DNA of 64,000 bases from Sitta carolinensis (Eukaryota > Chordata > Aves > Passeriformes > Sittidae). The first letter of the stretch is position 1; each line of letters starts with the position of its first letter. Below are positions 54,201 through 64,000 of the stretch, piece by piece. The notes under the pieces were generated by a model. The model did no database searches and was not told the origin of the DNA. It was given only the letters and a program-made list of their open reading frames with translations. The stretch is from NCBI GenBank assembly GCA_032173965.1, contig CM063284.1:99820410-99884409 (forward strand), in the 5' to 3' direction. Both the position numbers and the translations under genes were made by a program.

Positions 54201-56100
54201 TTAGAGAGAACTGAGTCGTGGAAGGCCAGTGCCTGTAGCTGACTTACTGCTCCATGAGCAGCAGCAGCACTTCTTGACTCCCACCGAGTTCATAACTCAA
54301 CAGGACAGAGTCACTGCTTCCTCCTACAGAGACAGGTTCCTTTCCGCCGTTGGTGCAGTACCTCCTGTTAGGGGGAGTTCAACAAAAGGGTGTGTCTGTG
54401 TGTCACAAACAGCACAGCAGTTCCCAGGCAGTTTGAAACCTGGGAATTCCTCTTTTCCCCACATCAAACATTGTAAGGCTAGTAATTGCCATTAATTCGT
54501 GTACAACAGTAGCATAAAACTACCTAGAAAACATACAGGCAGGAATGTTCCAACAGATGCATTTGGATTATGAAACTTTCCTCTCTTGGAACAGAACAGT
54601 AATTCACAGTTGAGGAACTTCTAAAATTACACAGAAAAAAATCTCCCATTAGCATGTCAGTATTCAAAAGGGAATTTATACCAATAACTTCTTCAGTTAC
54701 ATGGTTTCAGGCTGACCAGAAAGAACTCTCCATAGGATTAATTTGCTGTTGTTGCTATTTCTCTAAATGTGCCCTTTTTTCACTTTACAGGGGCATCAAT
54801 GCATTCAAGACATATATTTGAAAGGTGGGGAACTACTGGAAGAGTTGCAACTTTTTGAAGATACAAACCTTACCATATCTAGAAAGTAATAAAAAGTATG
54901 TATGGTTTCACTTTTTGGATTTTTTTAAACTTTTTCCTGTGTTAGGAAGTATTGATCATTTTTTGCAGCCTAGAAAAATTCACTACTAAAAGCATCTGGC
55001 ATTTATCTAAAGCTACAGGTGAAGAGAAAGCAGATAGGACATTTCAATTAAATTTGAATGATTCCTAGTTCGGATAAAGAATTTTTGTGACAATTAAAAA
55101 TGGAAAAGCATTACTAATATACAAAACTTGTAATGTAACTAACTTAAGTGGCATTTGTTACATCAATTAGCATCACTTTTTTTTTTTTTTTTTGAGGGAA
55201 GGAATGTTAGTTCTATAACTTGCAATCATTAAATAAAGGAAAGGAGAGAGTATATTACAATTTCAAAGCATGCATTTTGGGGGGTAAAAATTATTTCTTG
55301 ATGTCAGTGCATGAGAAACTAAATTCCTTTCTTCTTTGTGGGGAAGCTCTCAATAGTTATTTCAAACTTTCAGGAGTAACTGTTAGCATTCAGAATCATA
55401 AAATTAACTGGGTTGTTCCACCATTTTAAAATATTCTTTGCATTGCAGTATTTGGAAAATTGCAGTTCAGTTTTGCTCATGTTAACATTCAACAGTACCT
55501 TCCCACTTCCTGACAGGTGCTACTGGCAGGCTGTTACAGTTACCTTTGTTACTAATTAGGCTATTGCTTGATTATTGATAATTATTTCTATTGGGTTTTT
55601 TCAATTGTATGAATTTCCACTGAAAATAGTATAGAACATTAAAAGTTTTACCAAAACTAAGAATGCATTGACACCAATAATAAATTTTAATTGCACTTAC
55701 TTCAGTGAATCTATTATGCATTTATGTAGACTCAGAGTATCACTCAAGCTATCAGATGGTACTGTAAGTGAAGTTTAAGGGTAAATTTTCAATGGCTGTG
55801 CCAGGTTATATAGATAAAAGCAGTGGATAGTATGAAGCTCCTAAGAATGTTTTTTGGGAGTAGAGTGATCATTTTAGCAGTGAGGAGCAGAGTATGTTAA
55901 GTGAAGGGGCTATTTTCGTTCAGAATGCTGAAGAAATTAGAAAATTATTTCCTTATTCCTGGAAGGTAACCATTTCTGCAAAGAAAGCTTTTTAAAGTGG
56001 ACTAGAAAGCCATTTAAAATTTGAGAATTTAAAGTGGCATTGGAGCAATTATAAATCACACCATTGAAATGCAGTTAGTTTACTCATTTCTTCTTTATAG
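48246..56100. other. FAM210A intron upstream of the first coding exon
   Basis: AT-rich, 7.9 kb. It contains a 26-bp tandem duplication (51285-51310 and 51311-51333) and a poly-T run at about 55177-55193. I recognise no gene or mobile element. Frames of 60-107 codons are scattered and unsupported. Confidence 0.5.
51285..51333. repeat. Two-copy 26-bp tandem duplication
   Basis: CTTAACACTGAAGTTTTTGC followed by CATTAT occurs once in full, and is followed at once by a second copy that breaks off after CCAT. The copies are identical over 23 bp, so the duplication appears recent. Confidence 0.85.
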
Positions 56101-56124
56101 AAACTTCATCCACACTTGCTCAAA

Positions 56125-56573
56125 ATGCAGCGGAGCCTGCTGCGTTCTGCATCTCGGCTAGCGCACGGGACGTGTCGGTTCTTCCCTCGCACCGGCGTCT
56201 TTCAGTGCTTGAAAGGACAGTCTGCGTTGTCCAACGTGGGATGCAAAGTGATTCTGGCACTGGACCCTCCCAAACGATGTCTTCATGCAGGTGCAGCTCG
56301 CTTTGCCTCAAAGAAAACTGCTTTTTCATCACAGCCAGCAGACGCTTCTCACAAAGTACCAGCAGAAAGAAATCCTTTGCCGTCGGCCACTGACGCGCTC
56401 AAGCAGAGCCCTGCAGAGTCAGATTCTTCAGAACCTGATCCATTACAGGATAAATCAATTAGTCTTGTTCAGAGATTCAAGAAAACTTTTAAGCAGTATG
56501 GGAAAGTCATGATTCCAGTGCACCTTCTGACTTCCACCGTATGGTTTGGATCATTTTACTATGCAGCCATGAA
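56125..56573 (+). CDS. FAM210A: FAM210A coding exon 1
   Basis: The exon begins at 56101 after a TTCTTTATAG acceptor, with 24 nt of 5' UTR before the ATG. It encodes residues 1-149 plus two bases and ends GCAGCCATGAA before GTAAGT. It carries the presequence, the variable linker and the transmembrane segment. Confidence 0.93.
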
Positions 56574-59500
56574 GTAAGTTATTTTGTTGCAGTGCCCAAT
56601 ACCGTGGTTGAATTGAGATCTACTAGTGAAAGGACATATAAATTATTATTGCCTGTTAAAAAGTGCCTTTATATTTAAAAGAGAAATGGGGCTGCATTGT
56701 TGACTAAGGCATAAAATTAAACTGAATGTATATAGGATTCATTAGGGTGTCATTTACATACTATTACCATGCAGTTATTGCTGTGTAGCAGGTATGTTGC
56801 TAACATTTAAAGGAATGCTTGCCTCTCCAAAAGGAAGCATGGATGTAAACATCATTGAAATTATTAGTAACCTCTCAAAAGGTGAAGATAGGATTTGGAA
56901 TCCTGATTATGAATGGCTAGTTGAGATCTTTTTAGATCTTTTCTGGTTTTTGCCTTTGGACTTCAGGGTACTTTACCACTTCTTCCCCACTTCATCCCCA
57001 TCAATCCTTCCTCATAACTGGATTTTCACTTCATGGATTTACCTCACTTAACTCTTCATAACCTATGTGTATCCCTTCCTTTTTTGTTTCTGTTTCCTGT
57101 CTTTCCTGCCATCCACTGAAAAAATTGCTAATGTAGACAATACTTTTTAACTGGAAATTAAATATTTGTGTGTTTAAGAAAGAGATAAACTAAATATTCT
57201 AATTTCAGTTTCTTTAAGTTACAGTATGTGCTAGGTACCGTTCTGGAAAATGGCATTCATCAGAAAAAACTACTACATCAATTATGAGCTGCTAGTTTGC
57301 TAGTTCAGATGAAAGAGGTTTTATTTATCTGGGAATAGTTTGCTAAATATGAGCGAATGTTTATCTCTGGACTGCTGGTGTTGTACATTTAATAATAGAA
57401 AGCATGAAACAACGACAGTTTGTGGTGGCAAGGATGGAGCTCTGACATCAGAATGCCTTACTGCACAAGTGTTTGTTTTAGTTACTCTAACCAGCTGGCA
57501 TAATTGCCCTTTCTGGGAGCTATAGATCCAAATGTCATTCTAAATTTAGCTCATGTCAGAGGAATAAAGGTCTTGAGCTATAAAAATATTTTGCTTTGCA
57601 TGAATTCAGGTTGATGCTTACACCCAGACATTTCAGATTGAGTGAAGATTACTTTTCATGAAACTCTAAAGCCTGCTGCTAAAATAGGTATTTAGCAGAT
57701 GAAAACAACTGAAATATTCAACTAGAAACTAATTAAACTAATTATAACAAAGCTTCAGCACAGGAGCAGCACCCTCTTGAAGTGGAAAAATAACTTTCAG
57801 AATGACTGGTCATAGGAGACTAAACAGCAGTGGTTTATGAAATGGCACAGTTAGTGCTGTCTTTCAGCTCCTACTAGGTTTCCATTTCCTGCTCTGAGAA
57901 TTTCTCTGGCCTTTCAGACTGTAGGTTCTAAAGCTGTTGGTAAATTACTGCCTGTTACTGTTCCTGATGCTCAAGTGATTGCATGCTCAGAGGAACGCTT
58001 AAAATATTAGCTAGAAATGGATAATGGTACTAATACTACAAAATCTCTAAATATTGGAAATTCAGGTCTTCTCTAATTGTGTGTAGCTTTCTTCTGTAAT
58101 AAAAAGATGTGCTTTCTTTTCTCCTTTGGTGGTTCCCTGGATTTCAAATAGAAATAAATTGTGATAGGAGCTCCCTCCACCCGTCTGACTCTTATACTGA
58201 CACAGTAGAACAACTGAGCACAAAGCCACTGAAGTCTTGTCCATGTAACCTGTTGCTTCCTTTTCTTTTGCCACATTCCACGTTTGATATATTTAGAACT
58301 GAATGGAGAACATTGCCTGAAATTTTCAAATTAAAAAAGGTCATTTTAGGCAAAACAGAGCATGAAATTGAACGTGCACAGTTGGAGCCTGAGTAGCTGT
58401 CTTACCACCATTACATATACTTACCTCCAAACATAAACTGAGAAATAGATAAGTTAGAAACTGTTCCACCTAACAGGGATAATATAAATGGGTCACCTTT
58501 TGAAATGCTGAAAAGAACATTCATTTTCCTCTGGTCAGAAACACAAATCCTGTAAGTATATTGCTTAGATAAAAAAAGTTTTGTTCTCAAATTACGAAGT
58601 TTGTGTAATAAAGAAATAGTGCTCTAAATTACTGTTCAGGTTTCAAATTCCTATTTAAGTTACCAATGTTTTTCTCTTTTATAGTGGGGTGAATGTTGTT
58701 CCATTCCTAGAGGTGATTGGCTTACCAGACAGCGTAGTAGACATCCTGAAAAATTCCCAGAGTGGAAATGCACTAACTGCATATGCATTGTATAAAGTAA
58801 GTATAATTATAGTTAGTAAATAAGCTCTAATAAGTAAATAAGCCTGGTGAACTAAAACAGGATTTACTTATTTACAGCAGAAAGAATTAATTAGCTTTCT
58901 TCAATAGTTACATGTACTTGAGCATTCATTTTGTGGTAAAAATAGTCCCATGCAAGTTGAGATGTGTTCTGTGTTCCTTCAAGGAGTCTATCTGTATTTC
59001 TAAAATAACTTCTTTGCTGCAGAACTATGGCAGCCCTCTGAGATGACAGTTATTATGGTATTCTTCTGTATCCCTGATGTAATTAGCAGGGACAAAGAGG
59101 TAAAGTCTAAACACCTCATTGAATTCCAGATAAAAGTAAAGTTGTTTTTATCCTAGATGATATTTTGTCTTCCCCTTAATCACTCTCAAGTATTTTCATT
59201 GTCCATTTGACTCAATTACTTACATTCAGGTTTGAGTTTCCTTTTATTGCTTTATACATGTTTGAGAAACTTGAAACATGTCAGACCATTCAAAAACAAG
59301 GTACAGTATTTGCTTGTACAAATACAAATAAATTTGCTGTACATGCCACTCATTTGTGTGCTTTCCAAAAGTGATGTGCTTCTTGCCTGTTTACAAAGGG
59401 GTTACTTTCCCAAACATAATATGAAAGTACAACTCTTTCCAATTTTTCCTGTGCCTAAAAGAGACCAATAAATAAATATGGTTAAGTATTAAGATGTTGT

Positions 59501-60146
59501 TATAGCAGGGAGATCTGGCAGTGTTGGAAGAAACTCAATGTTCACATGCAGCCTGTTCTGAACTGCACCAAGATACCAAATGCTTGTCCTACAGGCTGCA
59601 CAGGGAGGGTTTGTGTGTTGATCAGTTTTTTTAAGGGAAGTTTAATGCCCTTGCTGGCTCTGACAAAATACTTTAAGTAAAAGATATGCATTTCCAGGGG
59701 ATACACTGTAAACCAGCTTATTTCCTTATTAATTAAAGATATCTTTAGAATCTGACACTGGTCAAAATGAATTTTCAACATCAAAAAATACCTTTTGCTG
59801 GATTTCCCTGCTTTATCTACGTGGCGTGTTCTCTGGTTTCTTTTAGATTGCAACCCCTGCCAGATACACTGTGACTTTGGGAGGAACATCCGCCACTGTT
59901 AAATATCTCCGGAAGCACGGCTACATGTCTACACCACCACCAGTAAAGGAATACCTACAAGACAGGATGGAGGAAACAAAGGATAAAATCACGGAGAAGA
60001 TGGAGGAAACAAAGGATAAAATCACTGAGAAAATGGAGGAAACAAAGGATAAAATTACGGAGAAGATGGAGGAAACAAAGGATAAAATTACAGGGAAGAT
60101 ACAAGAAACCAAAGATAAAGTTTCATTAAAAAAAATAAAGGAGTAG
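56125..60146 (+). CDS. FAM210A: FAM210A, mitochondrial DUF1279 membrane protein (spliced)
   Basis: Mitochondrial inner-membrane protein linked in mammals to mitochondrial translation and to muscle and bone maintenance (family knowledge). Three coding exons, 56125-56573, 58685-58796 and 59847-60146, join in agreeing phases to 286 residues (human 272). Residues 1-60 are Arg-rich with almost no acidic residues, fitting a mitochondrial presequence. PDPLQDKSISLVQRFKKTFK and QYGKVMIPVH at about 104-132 open the DUF1279 domain. A hydrophobic segment VMIPVHLLTSTVWFGSFYYA (128-147) is the clear membrane span, followed by GVNVVPFLEVIGLPDSVV and the ATPARYTVTLGGTSATVKYL segment. The C-terminus (228-282) is a charged coiled coil of five 11-residue units. 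The ATG at 56125 has A at -3, and its start MQRSLLRSASRLAHGTCR fits the human N-terminus. Neighbour RNMT is divergent. Confidence 0.95.
56574..58684. other. FAM210A intron 56574-58684
   Basis: AT-rich intron. Nothing recognised besides its splice sites. Confidence 0.65.
58685..58796 (+). CDS. FAM210A: FAM210A coding exon 2
   Basis: Acceptor CTCTTTTATAG and donor GTAAGT. Encodes (N)GVNVVPFLEVIGLPDSVVDI, LKNSQSGNALTAYALYK, nearly identical to human FAM210A. Enters in phase 2 and leaves in phase 0. It is too short to appear as an open frame of its own. Confidence 0.93.
58797..59846. other. FAM210A intron 58797-59846
   Basis: AT-rich intron with a short AGTAAATAAG duplication near 58816-58842. 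Nothing else recognised. Confidence 0.65.
59847..60146 (+). CDS. FAM210A: FAM210A coding exon 3 with stop
   Basis: Acceptor GTTTCTTTTAG. Encodes IATPARYTVTLGGTSATVKY, LRKHGYMSTPPPVKEYLQDR and then the 11-residue repeats, ending KKIKE-TAG (stop 60144-60146). The ATT codon at 59847 precedes the first open-frame start usually drawn here, so the exon begins earlier than a simple ORF call would place it. Confidence 0.94.
   Translation: MATPARYTVTLGGTSATVKYLRKHGYMSTPPPVKEYLQDRMEETKDKITEKMEETKDKITEKMEETKDKITEKMEETKDKITGKIQETKDKVSLKKIKE
59967..60131 (+). repeat. FAM210A: 33-bp coding tandem repeat in FAM210A
   Basis: Five units of 33 bp: 59967-59999, 60000-60032, 60033-60065, 60066-60098 and 60099-60131. 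The first three encode MEETKDKITEK exactly, differing only at synonymous positions; the fourth ends ITGK and the fifth is IQETKDKVSLK. Human FAM210A, as I remember it, has three such units. Confidence 0.92.
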
Positions 60147-60915
60147 GAGAGATGCTTACTTTTTGGATATACCAAACTTAGCACTTTAACCCTTTGTGAG
60201 GCAGGATATGCAAAGTGCACTTCTGAGCTTTTTTTCTTTTTTTTTTCTTTTATTTTTCTTGCCCTTTGTCTGGAGACTACAATTGCTACTGGATTTAAAG
60301 GTTAAAGTTCCTTGGGGAAGAGGTTGTGACAAAGTTTCAATTTACAGAAGGATAAATGAATCTCAGATTAGAAGTTAACATGTCCCTTGGTAATAATGTT
60401 ATCAATTACTCTTCCCTCTTTTTTTTTTTTCCCACAACCTCCTCCTCAAAATGATTTCTTCCAAAAGCCACTACTCTGTTTTCCTCCCATCAAAGTGCAC
60501 AGCCATGGTCCCACTCGACTGAGCCTTCCAGTAAATGAGAATGAAGGTTTCTCTGTTGGGAAGAGCAACCAGCATGTTTAGCTTTTTAGAGTATATGGAC
60601 CCAAGCCTCTTCAATCATGCTCATCTCTCAGTTTGGAGCAGACCATTGTCACTGATACTGCACATGAAGGAATTGATGGATCAGCTACTCAGCAGGAATT
60701 CATTACAATGGCTCCCTTGGCTTCAGCCAAGCTGCAGTGGTTTACAGGCTGAGACTATGAATCCTTCTTGAACAGTGCATCTCTTCAGAAATCTCAACTG
60801 AAAGCTACAGGAAGATGAGTTAATCACAGTAGCCATACTGTCACGTATACTTTGTTTCCTGAAGTTGATTTACAGTAAAAAGTCATTAAATAAAATTAAT
60901 CAATAAGTGTATATT
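60147..60915 (+). other. FAM210A: FAM210A 3' UTR
   Basis: Starts after the TAG. T-rich runs lie at 60229-60260 and 60419-60431. The first good polyadenylation signal is AATAAA at 60889-60894, followed by a GT/T-rich stretch at about 60925-60945. A longer UTR using weaker signals near 61665-61680 is possible. Confidence 0.65.
60889..60894 (+). terminator. FAM210A: FAM210A polyadenylation signal (AATAAA)
   Basis: Canonical hexamer about 745 bp after the stop codon, with a T/GT-rich element about 35-50 bp downstream. Confidence 0.65.
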
Positions 60916-63300
60916 AAACACTAGGATTTGTTCATTGTGTTAAAGTTTACAAACTTTTATTTCATTTTTGAAACAAAAGAAAAATGGAAAGAGAAGTTTA
61001 TTTGAAAAATTGCTATACTAGGGGGCTTTTTAAACACATGGAAAGTTAGAGTTAAACCCCAAAGTTCCTCCTCCTCCCTCAGACCTCAGTAAAACAATTT
61101 GACTAAAGTAAGCATGATTTCTGAGACAGTGATCACAGTCTACCAAACTTCTTTCCCCGTAGATTAAGTCAAGCAAATGCTTATTTATACCTGAAGGCTG
61201 AAATGCTGTCTCAGATGTCATAAAGGACTAAAGTTGAAACTGTTCTATTTGGCTGGGCAGGCAAACCTCTCTGTTTTATTCAAATGTAGGCTAAATTGAA
61301 GTGTGTTTTTCCCATTTACTACAGATCTCCCTTTGTAGCAACTCAGCATGTATCAGTTGTTTAACAAAGGTGCTTTTTTGCAGGGGGACATGGGGAAGTA
61401 TCAGAGTTGGACCCTGAGCATTGCAGTTGACTGGAGTGAAAAAATAGCTCTGCCCCACTGTCCTGTTTTCATTCAAGTCACTGAGAGCTTTTCCATGTTT
61501 GAGTTGAACTTCATCAACTTATTTGTGCAGGTTTGATTACATACTTCTCTGCCTCTGGCCCACATGTAAAATAGTAACTGCAGTCTAATGCCTACCTCAC
61601 AGGGATGTTGTGAGGAATAATCATTGTATATTCAGCAACCTGAAGATGTAAAGTGCCATGTTTCTGATAAATATTATTAAAAAATATTTCTGTGAACTCT
61701 TTTACTGCTGAGTACTACTGTAGGACTAGAGTTAATAGATGTTATTTTGTTATTTTAGTGTGCTTTTCCTTCCTGTCCCCATGCACACATTCTTCTGATG
61801 CTGGCATTTGTTCTGGTTTCCCACTTTTGGGGGCAGTGTTACTCATCCCTGCAGGACCCTTCAAACCCCAAAGTGTGCCCCAGTAAATATTGCATAGTCA
61901 CTCTCAATCTAGAGCCACATATGGGACCCTTTCAGTGCAACTCACAGGATCCAACACTTTACACATGGCAGAGATTGCACAGGGGCACCTTGGTCTCGTA
62001 GGATGAGTCTTCAGCCCTTAAACATGTTAGAACTTGTTCATTACCCCACCTCTTCTTGCCCTTCCCCTTGTCCAGCTGGCCTGTGACCACTCCAGTGTTT
62101 ATATGAACCAGCTCTACTAATGCTCAGTACAAAAGCTGATTGACTTGGAGTTGACTGTACTTGGGATCATTTCTGCAGCTGCAGGAACAGCTCACAGTAA
62201 CTTGCAAAGTGTCTCCTCTGTGTAGGTGGTCAATTTTGCATCATGGAGAAGCTTGAGGCGTTTCTGGGACAGCCCCATCCTCCACCCAGCGTGTCAATTA
62301 AAGTGTTATGTGGATCCATTTATACAAAGCAAGGGGGAAAACTTCAAGGCTTTGGAAGTCTGACCTGGAGAGCTTTTGTGACAATTACTGGTTGTACTGG
62401 TGACCTTTTCTCAAATTTGCCTTATATGGAACCTCTGCATCATTAGTGCAGAGAGCACCTGAGGAGTTTCCTGGGCTGCCCAGGGAATGAAGGTAAGGCC
62501 ACTTGGTGCCCAGCAGGTACCCAGCTACACTGCAATTTTAACTAGGCTAAAGTTGACTTCTGTCCTGTTTCTCACTTCTAAATTACCTTGCCATGATACT
62601 AAGGAGCAGTTCTTGTTCGTGACAGCCCTAGTGTGGGTCTGCATGGCTGGAAGCCAGGGGCCACCACCCTTTGGAGAGGCAGTGTGCCTGCACTGTGCTG
62701 GCAGGCTGGGGCAAGCAAGGGACACCTGGGGACAGCACAGGGTCTCCTTCTGGTACCCAAGCCAGCACAGCTGTGGTAGCATGTGTCCCTGAAGGTCGAG
62801 CAGCATCAGTGAGTGCCTTCAGCAGTAGAGAAGGAACAGCGGAGCAGGTGCCATGGCCTGGGAAAACAGTTTGGCCACAGTACCGAGAGCCCTGAGGCAG
62901 CCCACAAGTGACCGAGCAAGGATGTGTCCAGCGAGTGCCAGGAGTCCTTGGTGAGGGGAAAAGCCCAGACAAGCCCAGCAGCACCTTCCATTGCCCACAG
63001 GACAGTGCTATCAGGGCATGCCATTATGCCTCTCGCAGCTCAGCATCCTCCTGGGAAAGGGCTGTCCCTTCAGGCTCCACCTCCACAAAGCTTAGAAATC
63101 CGGTGAGATCGGGACTAAGACATCCGTCACTAAGTGTACAGCAGGGAAATGTCTGCTTTAGCAACCTCCCCACTGCCATCTGTTCCCTGCCTCACTTGTA
63201 ACACCACCGCACAGCATCACCAAGTCACAACCTGCAACGGGCTGGACCTGACACTGGGACAGTGCTTAGCTGTGAGCCTGAGCAGGCTGAAAAGGCTGGG
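60916..63300. other. Intergenic sequence downstream of FAM210A
   Basis: Moderately GC-rich from about 62450. Overlapping open frames on both strands at 62487-63201 have no family resemblance. No gene recognised. Confidence 0.5.
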
Positions 63301-63860
63301 CCTGCAACTGGACGTCCCAAGAGGAGTCCACAGTACATGCTGTGATCAAAGCAGGGAATCTGTGTCAAAACTGGGGCCCCAGGATGGAACTGGAGTAGAT
63401 GTTAAGGTCCAAGCAGAGGACAGATCTGAAACCGCATCCCAAGAAGGGACTGGAGCTGAAGTTGCAAACCAATGCAGAGCCAGAGCCAACTCACTACTTG
63501 GCTGGGGCCTAAGTTGTGTCTCAAGATGGGAAAAAGACAAAAACAAAGCCCAAGCACTATCCAGAGCCAAAATTGCAGCTAAAGGTGGGCCCAGAGTCAA
63601 GATAACAACCCTACTGGGACTGAAACAAAAATCACGGTCCAGTATCAGGACAAAACAGCGGTCACTGCCTGGGGTAGTGCCAGATCCAAAAAATTCATAA
63701 CCCAAGATGGGCTGGAACCAGTGGCCATAGATGGGGGCTAGAGCCTCATTGCTGCCCAGACTGCTGTGGCACTCACTGTCTGAGCATGGACCAGAGCCAA
63801 ATTTGAGATGGAGGCAAGTAGTGGTCCAAGATAGGGCAGGAACTGAAGTAGATGCCTGAA
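63301..63860. repeat. Degenerate repetitive stretch, CCAAGATGGGACTGGAGC-like
   Basis: A loosely recurring module of the type CCAAGATGGGACTGGAGC with AGAGCCAAAATTG-type spacers, seen near 63370, 63440, 63515, 63700 and 63820. One pair is about 61 bp apart and the others are irregular. It is an old, heavily diverged minisatellite-like array or just a low-complexity stretch. The 188-codon open frame at 63134-63700 runs through it and is not supported as a gene. Confidence 0.4.
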
Positions 63861-64000
63861 GTTTTAGCTCTCATATTTTCCAGATTCTGTACTGCATTAA
63901 TTTATAAATGCTGAACTTCATACAGAGTGTTAGCAAGTTCTCTTCACAGTTTAGATAGACAAAACAATCCTTTTCCCACCTGAGAACCAAGGACACTATG

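Noticed and set aside
63134..63700. 188-codon plus-strand open frame
   Set aside because: Runs through a degenerate repetitive stretch, and an opposite-strand frame covers the same bases. No domain.

Overview
This window is vertebrate nuclear DNA, most likely from a bird and probably a songbird. The evidence is five 3' fragments of CR1 LINEs, several minus-oriented endogenous-retrovirus LTRs including one type I recognise as abundant in passerines, and the divergent gene pair RNMT / FAM210A, whose exons can be read through splice sites into proteins clearly related to the human ones. The species assignment is inference; no database was searched.

Layout. Bases 1-1210 are almost pure T. Bases 1240-7030 are an A-free pyrimidine minisatellite with a unit of about 41 bp, followed by CT-rich microsatellite to about 7395. 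Bases 7.4-24 kb are AT-rich intergenic DNA holding a decayed ERV relic (7.6-8.2 kb), a GC-rich LTR-like block (14.7-15.4 kb), an LTR fragment joined to a CR1 fragment (16.3-17.0 kb), a second LTR (18.5-19.0 kb) and two larger CR1 pieces (19.9-20.7 and 22.2-24.0 kb). RNMT occupies about 24.0-41.8 kb on the minus strand, with ten coding exons and a non-coding first exon. A CpG island at about 41.4-42.6 kb is the divergent promoter region and contains a CR1 fragment. FAM210A runs on the plus strand from this island to about 60.9 kb; its three coding exons lie at 56.1-60.1 kb. Bases 60.9-64.0 kb are intergenic with a degenerate repetitive stretch near the end.

Gene functions. RNMT is the nuclear mRNA cap guanine-N7 methyltransferase. 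FAM210A is a mitochondrial membrane protein with a DUF1279 domain and a C-terminal coiled coil. The two share a promoter region rather than a pathway. FAM210A looks intact and carries an expanded run of 11-residue repeats. RNMT is complete from ATG to stop with every splice phase matching, except for one extra base in a homopolymer of coding exon 3 that breaks the frame inside the catalytic domain; this is probably a consensus error.

I see no undescribed multi-gene system here. The observations most worth checking are the homopyrimidine array, a 78-bp perfect fold-back insertion flanked by a 6-bp direct repeat inside an LTR, the RNMT frameshift, the FAM210A repeat expansion, and the CR1 fragment lying inside the divergent promoter region.
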